Assembly: GCF_002257565.1 (NCBI RefSeq) | Contig: NZ_CP022736.1 | Span: 4,030,001-4,094,000 of the forward strand | Reading direction: 5' to 3' | Length of the DNA: 64,000 nt | Source of the DNA: Herbaspirillum sp. meg3 | Lineage (GTDB): Bacteria; Pseudomonadota; Gammaproteobacteria; Burkholderiales; Burkholderiaceae_D | Part shown: positions 26,121-33,424 of the stretch, piece by piece | How the letters are laid out: each line of letters opens with the position of its first letter | How positions within the stretch are numbered: position 1 is the first letter of the stretch | Notes under the pieces: model-generated | Told to the model about the DNA's origin: nothing | The model's input: only the letters and a program-made list of their open reading frames with translations | Database searches by the model: none | Position numbers and translations under genes: made by a program

Positions 26121-26588
26121 TCACGCCGATGTATATCTGGGCGACGGTGCCAGTCCGTTTCCCTTGCCGCTGAGTCGCTCGATCAAGCTGCGTAGCTTGG
26201 TGAACTCGGAAGATTTATCGAAGAAGAACTGCACGCCGTATTGCAAGCCCACGCGGCGATACGTTGCACTGACGTGGTTACTGAAGATGATCTTGAGTTC
26301 GTCGTGGCTTTTTTTGCCGGAACGCGCCAGCGACTGCAACAGGTTCATACCGTTACCCTGCTTGAGCTGGATGTCCAGGATCAGCACATCGTAACTCTCA
26401 TTTTCCAGATGCGCTGCCGCGTCCTGCTCGGTCTCGGCATAACCGGCAAGCTCAACACCGGGAATCTCCGCGAGGCTTTCCATGATCAGATCGCGCACGT
26501 CCGCTGAATCTTCGACAAGGAAAACCTTCAGCGGCGCATTCGCGGTGCGCCCCATCCTTTCCGACATGTCCTGCAATACGTGCTCCAT
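26121..26588 (-). CDS. Single-domain response regulator (receiver only)
   Basis: 155 residues: a complete receiver domain (acidic VEDSAD, phosphoacceptor Asp in VLILDIQLKQGNG, Lys in FFDKSSEF) with no output domain. It lies between the kinase and the NarL-type regulator, so it may compete for or shuttle phosphate in a relay. Start is uncertain (26588, 26567 or 26555); the frame opens at 26615. Confidence 0.85.
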   Translation of the reverse strand: MEHVLQDMSERMGRTANAPLKVFLVEDSADVRDLIMESLAEIPGVELAGYAETEQDAAAHLENESYDVLILDIQLKQGNGMNLLQSLARSGKKSHDELKIIFSNHVSATYRRVGLQYGVQFFFDKSSEFTKLRSLIERLSGKGNGLAPSPRYTSA

Positions 26589-26695
26589 GATCACTGTCCT
26601 GACACTCAATTTCAAAAAACCCGGCTCGGCAACACCGGTAAAAGGCGCAAAGTAGGTTGGATACCGCGCCCTGCGTACCTGCGCAGCCTCTTCCG

Positions 26696-27325
26696 TTAAT
26701 CGATCAGATTATTCTTGATGGCGTAATAAATGATATCGGCGTTGTTGGCCATGTTCATCTTCTGCAAAACGCGCGACCGGTAAGTACTCACAGTCTTGAC
26801 GCTCAGACAGAGTTCATCGGCGATCTGCGTCACGCCCTGGCCCTGGCCCAGCTTGTAAAAAATCTCGTATTCGCGTTGCGACAGGGTCTCGTGCAGCGGC
26901 TTCTCCGAATCCACTGGATCGGTGGTCAGCAGCTCTGCGACGCCGTAACTGATGTATTTGTGCCCGCGCAAAATGGTGTTGATCGCACTGACCAGATCCG
27001 TCGCCAAGGCTTCCTTCTGCACATAGCCACTAGCGCCACTGCGCAGAACCTGAACCGCATAGCGGCTTTCCGGATGCATGCTGAGCATCAGCACCGGCAA
27101 GGCCGGTTTTTCGCGTTTGATTTGCTTTAATACTTCCACGCCGCTTTTGTCCGGCATCGCAATATCGAGCAGGACAATGTCCCACTCTTGTGTCCGTACC
27201 AGGCGGATCGCTTCTTCAGCGGTACTTGCTTCTCCGCCGACTTCCATGTTCGGAATATCCGCAATAAAGTGCTGAACACCAGCACGCACGACAGCGTGAT
27301 CATCGACTACTAATATTTTTGTCAT
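26696..27325 (-). CDS. NarL/FixJ-family response regulator
   Basis: 209 residues. Receiver with VVDDHAVV, phosphoacceptor Asp in IVLLDIAMPDKSG and Lys in GYVQKEA, then a LuxR-type helix-turn-helix near 145-205: LSQREYEIFYKLGQGQGVTQ followed by IADELCLSVKTVSTYRSRVL. It is the DNA-binding output for the neighbouring kinase. Start 27325 has a weak site; an in-frame ATG at 27340 is an alternative. A possible regulator of the 33-bp elements around it (inference). Confidence 0.93.
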   Translation of the reverse strand: MTKILVVDDHAVVRAGVQHFIADIPNMEVGGEASTAEEAIRLVRTQEWDIVLLDIAMPDKSGVEVLKQIKREKPALPVLMLSMHPESRYAVQVLRSGASGYVQKEALATDLVSAINTILRGHKYISYGVAELLTTDPVDSEKPLHETLSQREYEIFYKLGQGQGVTQIADELCLSVKTVSTYRSRVLQKMNMANNADIIYYAIKNNLID

Positions 27326-27507
27326 AGTTTTTACCAGCATCAAGACAATGCTGCAGTCCTTCCTGATCAGGCAAATGCGGTTTCGCTGCGCTGTTCCCTG
27401 CCTGATTTGCAGCGTTTCCAACATTTGATTGAGTTGCCCGGCGGCACCGGGGCCTTCCGCGGCTAACTATACCTTATTACCTGTTACTGCTTAATTCCAA
27501 TAAAACA

Positions 27508-27563
27508 ATAATTCAGGCCGTAAGCCTGAATAAACCGGGGCGATGGCCGCAGCCACCGCCCCG
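27508..27563 (-). terminator. Hairpins downstream of the BON-domain gene
   Basis: Two stems: GGGGCGATGGC with GCCACCGCCCC (27537-27562), then ATTCAGGC/GCCTGAAT (27510-27530). On the minus strand the second is followed by TTATTGTTTTATT, so it is the likelier terminator. Confidence 0.6.
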
Positions 27564-27570
27564 AACTACA

Positions 27571-27888
27571 TTACTTCAGACGCAGGTCGTTCTTCACCGA
27601 AGTCACACCCTTGACGCCGCGAGCCAGTTCAGTGGCACGGGTAGCGCTGGTTGCCGAACTCACAAAACCGCTCAACTGAACGACACCCTTGTAGGTTTCG
27701 ACGTTGATTTCGGCCGACTTCAGGTTAGGCTCCTGCAAGATCGCGCTCTTTACCTTGGTAGTGATGACGGCGTCATCGACGTATTCGCCGGTGCCTTCCT
27801 TGTTCGGTCCGGAAGCGCAACCGACCAGCGATACCATCATCAGTGCGAGGAAAAAGCCCATAAAGCGTTTGGTCAAAGATAAAGTCAT
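27571..27888 (-). CDS. BON-domain lipoprotein (OsmY-like)
   Basis: 105 residues. Lipobox LVGC, then a single BON domain: DDAVITTKVKSAILQEPNLK, followed by INVETYKGVVQLSGFV and VKGVTSVKNDLRL. BON domains bind phospholipid or envelope surfaces; OsmY-type proteins are osmotic-stress induced. Confidence 0.92.
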   Translation of the reverse strand: MTLSLTKRFMGFFLALMMVSLVGCASGPNKEGTGEYVDDAVITTKVKSAILQEPNLKSAEINVETYKGVVQLSGFVSSATSATRATELARGVKGVTSVKNDLRLK

Positions 27889-28088
27889 AATGATCTCCTT
27901 GTTGGTAAATTCAACTACATGTGTGTGATTGTTTTATGGAGAAGCATCGCTACCTCTCCATGACCTTAACGCGGTGAACACAACGCCGCCAGCAGCGTTG
28001 CATCTCCTTGCCGTACCTTCGTACTGCCTGCGTCGACGCGCCTTGCCGGCGACGTCCTGTTCAAAGCTATTACTGGATTACTGCAGAA

Positions 28089-28466
28089 TTATTTGCCGTA
28101 CTTAGCCTTGGCTGCGGTCGTACACTTGTCTTGTTCCGCGCCCTTCAGCGCATCGCACTTTTCTTTAGCGACGCTGTAATCGGCATCATTGGTGGTCTTT
28201 GCTGCATCTTTATTTGCGTCTTTGGTCTTGCGCTTAGCCTTCGCATCGGCGATTGCCGTTTCATGCGCGGCCTTGGCTTCCTTGTCGCAAACGTCTTGCT
28301 CGTTGCCCTTGAGCGGCTTGCACTTTGCCTTGGCGGTCTTGTAGTCGGCGTCCGCGGCAGCGACGTCGGCTTTATATTGAGACTTGACGGCGTCAGCGGC
28401 AGTTGCCAGGCTGTGAGCACCGAAAGCTGCGGAAGTCAGAATACAAGTGGCGATGAATTTTTTCAT
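28089..28466 (-). CDS. Small secreted Lys/Ala-rich protein with repeated Cys-pair motif
   Basis: 125 residues. A signal peptide ends LATAADA; the mature part is a charged helical sequence with two copies of a Cys pair: CKPLKGNEQDVCDKEAKAA and CDALKGAEQDKCTTAAKA, about 50 residues apart. Related to the protein at 21923-22246. Function unknown. Confidence 0.78.
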   Translation of the reverse strand: MKKFIATCILTSAAFGAHSLATAADAVKSQYKADVAAADADYKTAKAKCKPLKGNEQDVCDKEAKAAHETAIADAKAKRKTKDANKDAAKTTNDADYSVAKEKCDALKGAEQDKCTTAAKAKYGK

Positions 28467-28477
28467 GAGAATTCCTT

Positions 28478-28504
28478 GGTTTTAGGTTTTAGGTTTTGGT
28501 TTTA
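28478..28504. repeat. Tandem GGTTTTA heptamers
   Basis: GGTTTTA, GGTTTTA, GGTTTT, GGTTTTA in direct succession just upstream of the Cys-pair gene, inside its presumed 5' untranslated region. Slippage could change its length. Confidence 0.85.
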
Positions 28505-28564
28505 AAGGCGAGGTTCGAACAATGCCTGACTGGCGGCGGGATAGTCCCGATGCCGGCATATTGT

Positions 28565-28777
28565 TCAATGACTCCAATCCTTGTTGTTATCTTCGAAAGC
28601 CTTGAGTTGTTTCTCGGTTTCGTCCTTGTTGATGCCATAGACTTCCTGAATACGGCCGGCCAGTTCTTCACGCTTGCCGTTAATGGTGTCGAGCTGATCG
28701 TCGGTCAGCTTGCCCCATTGTTGCTTGGCTTTACCCTTGAATTGCTTCCAGTTGCCTTCAATGATGTCCCAGTTCAT
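28565..28777 (-). CDS. CsbD-family protein (YjbJ-like)
   Basis: 70 residues, beginning MNWDIIEGNWKQFKGKAKQQ and continuing WGKLTDDQLDTINGKREEL, the YjbJ/CsbD signature. GGAGAG precedes the start. General stress protein of unknown mechanism. Confidence 0.94.
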   Translation of the reverse strand: MNWDIIEGNWKQFKGKAKQQWGKLTDDQLDTINGKREELAGRIQEVYGINKDETEKQLKAFEDNNKDWSH

Positions 28778-28896
28778 GCTGCTCTCCTTGCTTGTTGTTA
28801 ATGAGGCGGGATGTGCGGTATGCCGCTGGATTTTCGCTTGGCTTTTTTGCCTGGCTTTACTTTCCCAACCGTCGTCTAAGCGCCGGTCAGGCGCAT

Positions 28897-29451
28897 TCAA
28901 TCCAGCAGATCGCTCATGTCGTCGGCGTGTTCTTCTTCCTTCGCCATGATGGAAATAAGCAAATGCTTGGTGGTCGGATCATCGTCACCAATGCGCTCGA
29001 TCATCTGGCGATAGGTTTCGATCGCAATACGCTCGGCAATCAAATTGGCGCGAATCATCGACTTGATGTCGGTCGATTCGTCATAGTCAGCATGGCTGCG
29101 CTCGGACAACTCACGAGGGTTGAAATTCGGCTCGCCGTTGAGCTGCACAATACGCTCGGCAATTTGATCGGCATGGCCTTCTTCCTCCAACGCATGTTCA
29201 AGGAACTCCGCCTTGATCGGTTCGTTCTCCAAGCCGGTTGCCGTGTAATAGTGACGCTTGTAGCGCAGCACACAGACCAGCTCGGTCGCCAGGGCATCAT
29301 TGAGCATGGCGATGATTTCCTCGCGATTACCCTTGTACCCCTCGGTGACGGCGCCGTTACCGGTCTTCATTGCGGCTTCGCGCACCTTCTCGCGATCAAT
29401 ACGAAACGGCTTGTCGCTGATGTGATGTACCGTTGATGGCTTGCTTGACAT
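28897..29451 (-). CDS. Ferritin-like di-iron protein (bacterioferritin-type)
   Basis: 184 residues. A four-helix bundle with the full set of likely metal ligands: Glu in ALATELVCVLRY, ExxH in LEEEGHADQIAERI, Glu in AERIAIETYRQMIE and ExxH in KEEEHADDM. A basic N-terminal extension of about 35 residues (AMKTGNGAVTEGYKGNRE) precedes the bundle. Bfr/Dps-like iron or oxidative-stress role; no heme-ligand Met is obvious. Confidence 0.85.
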   Translation of the reverse strand: MSSKPSTVHHISDKPFRIDREKVREAAMKTGNGAVTEGYKGNREEIIAMLNDALATELVCVLRYKRHYYTATGLENEPIKAEFLEHALEEEGHADQIAERIVQLNGEPNFNPRELSERSHADYDESTDIKSMIRANLIAERIAIETYRQMIERIGDDDPTTKHLLISIMAKEEEHADDMSDLLD

Positions 29452-29517
29452 AATCTTGTTCCTTTATCCGGTTGGCTATATGGCTGGGGACAGGCTGGCT
29501 AACTATTGAGCGAGGGT

Positions 29518-29829
29518 TCAGCGTTCGCCGCTGCGCGAAACGCACAGGCCCAGCAACAGACCGACGCCGGTCGAAATGGCGATGGCGCGCCATGGATTGG
29601 ACTGCACATAATCGTCGGTGGTGGCGGCAATCTCTTTACCGGTCTGCACCACGTACGACTGAATTCCCTGAGCTTTGATGAAAGCGCGATCGAGGATCTC
29701 TTCACCCTGGGCGCGCAGATCTTCGGCTTTTTTGCCGGTGGCCGCAGCAGCCTCGTTGAACAATTCCTGAGCTTCTTGCAACAGCACTTGTACGTCGCTG
29801 CGGACGGTTCGCAATTTTTCTTCGCGCAT
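29518..29829 (-). CDS. ElaB/YqjD/DUF883 family protein
   Basis: 103 residues. A long helical region with LRTVRSDVQVLLQEAQELFN, then SNPWRAIAISTGVGLLLGL, the C-terminal membrane anchor typical of YqjD, which tethers ribosomes to the inner membrane in stationary phase in E. coli. It follows the microprotein gene at 29940 by 33 bp. Confidence 0.92.
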   Translation of the reverse strand: MREEKLRTVRSDVQVLLQEAQELFNEAAAATGKKAEDLRAQGEEILDRAFIKAQGIQSYVVQTGKEIAATTDDYVQSNPWRAIAISTGVGLLLGLCVSRSGER

Positions 29830-29862
29830 TTTTTTACACTCCTTCTTCGTTAGATTGCAGCT

Positions 29863-29940
29863 TCAATACATGAGGTATTGAAGAATGAGCAGCATCAACA
29901 GGGGCATGCCCACCAACCAGCAAATCACCATTTTTTCCAT
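29863..29940 (-). CDS. 25-residue membrane microprotein
   Basis: Encodes a single hydrophobic helix with the pattern M-x-K-x4-W-L-x-G-x-P followed by a Leu-rich stretch. The plus-strand gene at 31111-31188 encodes a peptide of the same length sharing Met1, Lys3, Trp8, Gly11, Pro13 and Leu17. The ribosome-binding site is weak (GGGTG). A copy of the 33-bp element lies 143 bp upstream. Confidence 0.55.
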   Translation of the reverse strand: MEKMVICWLVGMPLLMLLILQYLMY

Positions 29941-30082
29941 GATTGCACCCGTTTCGGTATGTTCTTGTGTTGTGAAACGAACCGCTGTCTCTTCCGTTCT
30001 TTCCCTGGATATCCGCGCTGCTGATTCTGAAGCAACTGCGAAACCGGTAACTGAACGATACTGTCTGCTCGTATCACCAGCG

Positions 30083-30115
30083 ATAGGACTGCTGCTGATT
30101 GCCTTGTAGGACAAG
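30083..30115 (-). promoter_or_regulatory. 33-bp shared promoter-like element, copy 3
   Basis: On the minus strand CTTGTCCTAC-N16-GTCCTAT. The 5' block lies in the 15-bp palindrome CCTTGTAGGACAAGG (30102-30116). It points toward the microprotein/YqjD/ferritin genes. Confidence 0.7.
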
Positions 30116-30196
30116 GCCGGTAAAACATGACTTCTTACATGACACTGCACCTGCCAAGCCGCTAATACTGATCTCTCGAGCGGTCTTTTCTGCCAC

Positions 30197-30415
30197 TCAC
30201 GGCGTCGCGTCTTGCGACAGCTCGTCCGTCTTTACCGCCGGCCCCGGCATGGCTGGCTGAAACACGTTGCCACCCTCGCCTTCCCAACGTTGCAACGCCC
30301 TGCGCTGGGCACGTCTGTCAGAGCGCTCCAGGCGGTTGGCGCAGATATTGAGTACCGCCACGACGGCGGCGCTGGAGATACCCAACGCCAGCAGCAGATT
30401 TCGTTTGGTCAGCAT
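30197..30415 (-). CDS. Hypothetical single-helix membrane protein
   Basis: 72 residues: an N-terminal membrane helix (KRNLLLALGISSAAVVAVLN) and an arginine-rich cytoplasmic or periplasmic tail (NRLERSDRRAQRRALQR). Start 30415 has GGGAG upstream; the frame opens at 30460. Downstream of the gene at 30471 and probably co-transcribed with it. Confidence 0.55.
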   Translation of the reverse strand: MLTKRNLLLALGISSAAVVAVLNICANRLERSDRRAQRRALQRWEGEGGNVFQPAMPGPAVKTDELSQDATP

Positions 30416-30470
30416 GAACAAGCTCCCTGGTCTGATTGTTTGCTGGCTGTTTCCGTGCAATGCAGGCGAC

Positions 30471-30686
30471 TCAGGCCGACATCTGCTTTGCGGAATGCTT
30501 CAGCGTATGTTTGATTGAATGCTTGATGATTTGGCGTGCATCACCCATCGTGCGCTGCACCTCACCGGCTCCCTGCAATTGCAGGGCATGACGGCGACGC
30601 GCCTGATTGCCGGAAAAACTTGCCATTTTTTCATCCAGACGCCCAAGTGCAATTTTCAGATTTCCTACCAATTGATCCTTGTTCAT
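30471..30686 (-). CDS. CsbD-like stress protein
   Basis: 71 residues beginning MNKDQLVGNLKIALGRLDEK, similar in style to CsbD starts but diverging afterwards into a basic tail (QIIKHSIKHTLKHSAKQ). GGGAG lies upstream. A copy of the 33-bp element lies 111 bp upstream. Confidence 0.65.
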   Translation of the reverse strand: MNKDQLVGNLKIALGRLDEKMASFSGNQARRRHALQLQGAGEVQRTMGDARQIIKHSIKHTLKHSAKQMSA

Positions 30687-30796
30687 GACGCGCTCCCTGG
30701 CAGTGAGTAATGCATTAGTGGTGCTTGGTAATGAATCAGTGATACGACAAATTGATACGATGGGACGGATCGTAGCAATGCCTTGGTGCAAGAGGT

Positions 30797-30829
30797 ATAG
30801 GACGCCCGCCCATTGTCTTGTAGGACAAG
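30797..30829 (-). promoter_or_regulatory. 33-bp shared promoter-like element, copy 4
   Basis: On the minus strand CTTGTCCTAC-N16-GTCCTAT, with the palindrome TCTTGTAGGACAAGA at its 5' end (30816-30830). It points to the CsbD-like gene at 30686. Confidence 0.7.
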
Positions 30830-30896
30830 ATGAGAAGCCGCGCCGGATAAGGCTTTCCGGCTGATCTGATAGTGATCGTTACCGTCGTTTGCAGTT

Positions 30897-30929
30897 GCCC
30901 TCCTACAAGCAATTGGGCGAGCGTCTGAT
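30897..30929 (+). promoter_or_regulatory. 33-bp shared promoter-like element, copy 5
   Basis: GCCCTCCTAC-N16-GTCTGAT on the plus strand, 181 bp upstream of the microprotein gene at 31111 and divergent from copy 4. Its spacer is strikingly like that of copy 4 (ATGGGCGGGC versus TTGGGCGAGC). Confidence 0.55.
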
Positions 30930-31110
30930 GGCAGCCGTGAGATGCAGCTATTACGATGCAAACATTGGATGGTGAACCGGCGCAAATAGCGTGGATGATT
31001 CTTCTGGAGACATCTCCCCGCCTTCACCAACCGATTGCAAACAGGCTCGCCGGATGGATTGACGCGCGTCTTCTGGTCGACACGTTGACCTCACACTTCA
31101 AGGAGCAGAC

Positions 31111-31188
31111 ATGGGTAAGTATTTCCTCGCCTGGATACTGGGCGTTCCCGCCTTCGTGCTGGTACTGATCTATCTCTTCGTGCACTGA
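31111..31188 (+). CDS. 25-residue membrane microprotein
   Basis: A single hydrophobic helix, MGKYFLAWILGVPAFVLVLI at the start, ending YLFVH. A strong AAGGAG site six bases upstream supports translation. Same length and key positions as the peptide at 29863-29940 (Met1, Lys3, Trp8, Gly11, Pro13, Leu17). Function unknown; it precedes the DUF2383 gene by 62 bp. Confidence 0.7.
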   Translation: MGKYFLAWILGVPAFVLVLIYLFVH

Positions 31189-31250
31189 TTTGCACTGATG
31201 CATGAACAGAAAAAGAAAAAACTTTTTCCCTCCATTTCAATGAAAGGTAC

Positions 31251-31718
31251 ATGATGAAAAACGATCAACTGATTGATACTCTGAACGATCTGATCCAGAT
31301 TTCGAAGGATGGCGAAGAAGGTTTCCGCGTCTGCGCGGAAGACGCCTCGGAACGTCAGGCGTACTACAAGACACAGTTCCTGGAACGCTCTCAGGCTTGC
31401 GGCCAGAGTGCCCTGGAATTGCAAAATCTGGTGCGTGCGCTGGGTGGCGAACCAACGAATCACACCACGGTGAGCGGCGCGCTGCATCGTCAATGGATCA
31501 ACATCAAGAGCGCCATCGTCGGCAAGAACGACGAAGCCATCCTTAACGAATGCGAGCGTGGTGAAGATGCTGCCGTCAACGCCTATCGCAAGGCGCTGGC
31601 GGAAGACTTGCCAAGCGATGTGCGCCTGATCATTGAACGTCAGTATCAAGGCGTGCTGGCCAACCACGACCGTGTGAAGGCATTGCGGGATCAGGTGCGC
31701 GCCAAGAAGGCGGCTTAA
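31251..31718 (+). CDS. DUF2383 / PA2169-family four-helix-bundle protein
   Basis: 155 residues: LIDTLNDLIQISKDGEEGFR, then ERSQACGQSALELQNLVRAL and GGEPTNHTTVSGALHRQW, the ferritin-like fold of the PA2169 family. Two ATGs in tandem (31251, 31254) make the start ambiguous by one codon. Function unknown; commonly found among stress-related small genes. Confidence 0.93.
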   Translation: MMKNDQLIDTLNDLIQISKDGEEGFRVCAEDASERQAYYKTQFLERSQACGQSALELQNLVRALGGEPTNHTTVSGALHRQWINIKSAIVGKNDEAILNECERGEDAAVNAYRKALAEDLPSDVRLIIERQYQGVLANHDRVKALRDQVRAKKAA

Positions 31719-31815
31719 AGCTTGGTTTGAGATTCGATGCGCCAAGGCTTATTTAACGCTTACTGGACGCGTATTTCACGCGGCAGAAAGCACTTGGCAA
31801 AGCATCAAGGAGAAT

Positions 31816-31847
31816 AAAAAAGAGCGGCTTAACGGCCGCTCTTTTTT
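31816..31847. terminator. Bidirectional terminator
   Basis: AAAAAAGAGCGGC pairs with GCCGCTCTTTTTT, between the convergent DUF2383 gene and the FMN reductase gene. Confidence 0.92.
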
Positions 31848-31870
31848 CGTTCAGTTTTTAGTCCGTCAAT

Positions 31871-32440
31871 TTATTTTTTGTGGTGCTTCAACATGAGCGC
31901 CAACTCCTGCAGCGCAACCAACATGGTCTTGATAAATTCACGTGTCGGTTCATGGGTCAGTTTGCCGTTGGCGTCAAAGCGATCACCCGCACCACCGATC
32001 ATGACTTCCGGTTTATTCAGGATTTTCAGATCAAGAAAAACGCCGATCTGGCGCAAGTGATACTGCGCACGTGCCGTACCGATAGCACCTGGACTGGTGC
32101 CCATGATCGCCGTTGCCTTGCCTGCAAACGGCTGCTCAGGCGGACGTGAGGCCCAATCGATCGCATTTTTCAGCACGCCGGGAATGGAGTAGTTGTATTC
32201 CGGCGTAGAGAATAAAATCGCATCGGCTTCCGCGATCTGTTTGCGAAAGCGCTCTACCGACGGCGGCCATCCTTTGGCGCGCACATCGTCGTTATACAAG
32301 GGAATGTCGGAAATGTCGGCCTGAATCAGGCGTACGCCGGGCGGCAGCAATTCCGCCGCGGCGTGAAGAGCCGCCGTGTTGTAAGAACCTGCACGCAAAC
32401 TGCCGGAGATGCCAAGAATCGTGATCGGGGTATCGCTCAT
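31871..32440 (-). CDS. NADPH-dependent FMN reductase family protein
   Basis: 189 residues, flavodoxin-like. The FMN-phosphate loop GISGSLRAGSYN and the isoalloxazine-contacting TPEYNYSIPGVLKNAIDWAS are diagnostic of the chromate/quinone-reductase (ChrR/YieF-like) group. Start 32440 follows AAGGAC. Likely reduces quinones or similar compounds with NAD(P)H. Confidence 0.92.
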   Translation of the reverse strand: MSDTPITILGISGSLRAGSYNTAALHAAAELLPPGVRLIQADISDIPLYNDDVRAKGWPPSVERFRKQIAEADAILFSTPEYNYSIPGVLKNAIDWASRPPEQPFAGKATAIMGTSPGAIGTARAQYHLRQIGVFLDLKILNKPEVMIGGAGDRFDANGKLTHEPTREFIKTMLVALQELALMLKHHKK

Positions 32441-32569
32441 TTCAGTGTCCTTGATAAGGGAAGTCGAATCTGCAAACCGAATCTGAAATTGCGTTTGCAA
32501 ACAGCGGAAAACACCGATCTATCCTACACCAGACTTCGCATCTCCTAGAAGGCACTCGTCAGCCTTAGA

Positions 32570-33295
32570 TCAGCCTTCACCCAGATAAGCCGCCTTCACA
32601 CGCGGATCGTTGAGCATGTCCTTGGCGTTGCCGGTCATGGTGATCAGGCCAGACTCCATCACATAGCCGCGATGCGCTGCTTCCAAGGCCAGCTTGGCGT
32701 TCTGCTCCACCAGCAGGATCGTGATGCCCTGCGCCGATACCGTACGGATCACTTCGAAGATCTTCTCCACCATGATCGGCGACAAGCCCATCGACGGTTC
32801 ATCCAGCAGCAGCAATTTCGGATGGCTCATCAGCGCACGCGCCATGGCCAGCATCTGCTGTTCGCCGCCCGACAAGGTACCTGCCATCTGGCTGGCGCGT
32901 TCCTTCAATCGTGGAAACACGGTGAACCAGTGGTCGATGTCTTGCGCGATCTGCTGCTTGTCGTCGCTGGTGTAGGCGCCCATCAGCAGGTTCTCGTGGA
33001 TGCTCATGCGCGTAAAAACGCCACGCCCTTCCGGCACCATCGCCAGCTTTTGCTGCACCAGATTGAAGGAGCTTTGGCCCTTCAGCGCTTGACCGAGATA
33101 GGTGATGTGGCCGCTGACTTTGCAGTTCGGCAGCGTGCCGGTGATGGCTTTCAAGGTGGTGGTCTTGCCGGCGCCATTGGCGCCGATCAGCGTGACCAGT
33201 TCGCCTTCATTGACTTCCAGGCTCGCGCCCTTGACGGCCTTGATGCCGCCGTAGGCGACGCTCAGGTCTTCAACTTTTAAGATGTTTGTTGTCAT
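32570..33295 (-). CDS. livF: Branched-chain amino acid ABC transporter ATPase LivF
   Basis: 241 residues. Walker A GANGAGKTT, signature LSGGEQQMLAMARAL, Walker B LLLLDEPSMGLSP and ILLVEQN, as in LivF. It is the last gene of the livHMGF run; a 129-bp gap with a palindromic repeat separates it from livG. Confidence 0.95.
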   Translation of the reverse strand: MTTNILKVEDLSVAYGGIKAVKGASLEVNEGELVTLIGANGAGKTTTLKAITGTLPNCKVSGHITYLGQALKGQSSFNLVQQKLAMVPEGRGVFTRMSIHENLLMGAYTSDDKQQIAQDIDHWFTVFPRLKERASQMAGTLSGGEQQMLAMARALMSHPKLLLLDEPSMGLSPIMVEKIFEVIRTVSAQGITILLVEQNAKLALEAAHRGYVMESGLITMTGNAKDMLNDPRVKAAYLGEG

Positions 33296-33341
33296 TGTGA
33301 TCTTTCAACTTTTTATACAGCGCTTCGTTGACTCTGTGGCG

Positions 33342-33420
33342 TACCTTGAGCGCCGTAGCGAGCGGGGGCAGGCGAGCATCGCAGTGCTGGTCTGCGCCCG
33401 CGCAGCAGGCGAACAAGGTG
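33342..33420. repeat. Palindromic intergenic repeat A in the liv operon
   Basis: Imperfect arms TACCTTGAGCGCC (33342-33354) and GGCGAACAAGGTG (33408-33420). Inside are GTAGCGAGCG on the left and GCGCAGCAGG on the right, also found in repeat B between livM and livH. Confidence 0.65.
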
Positions 33421-33424
33421 CGCA

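Larger units (their letters stand above)
30687..31110. other. Divergent regulatory region
   Basis: No gene is supported. It holds copies 4 and 5 of the 33-bp element, back to back, 67 bp apart. Confidence 0.6.

Noticed and set aside
32522..32548. TCCTAC followed by TCCTAG before the FMN reductase
   Set aside because: Spacing is 21, not 23 bp, and it points into convergent genes.
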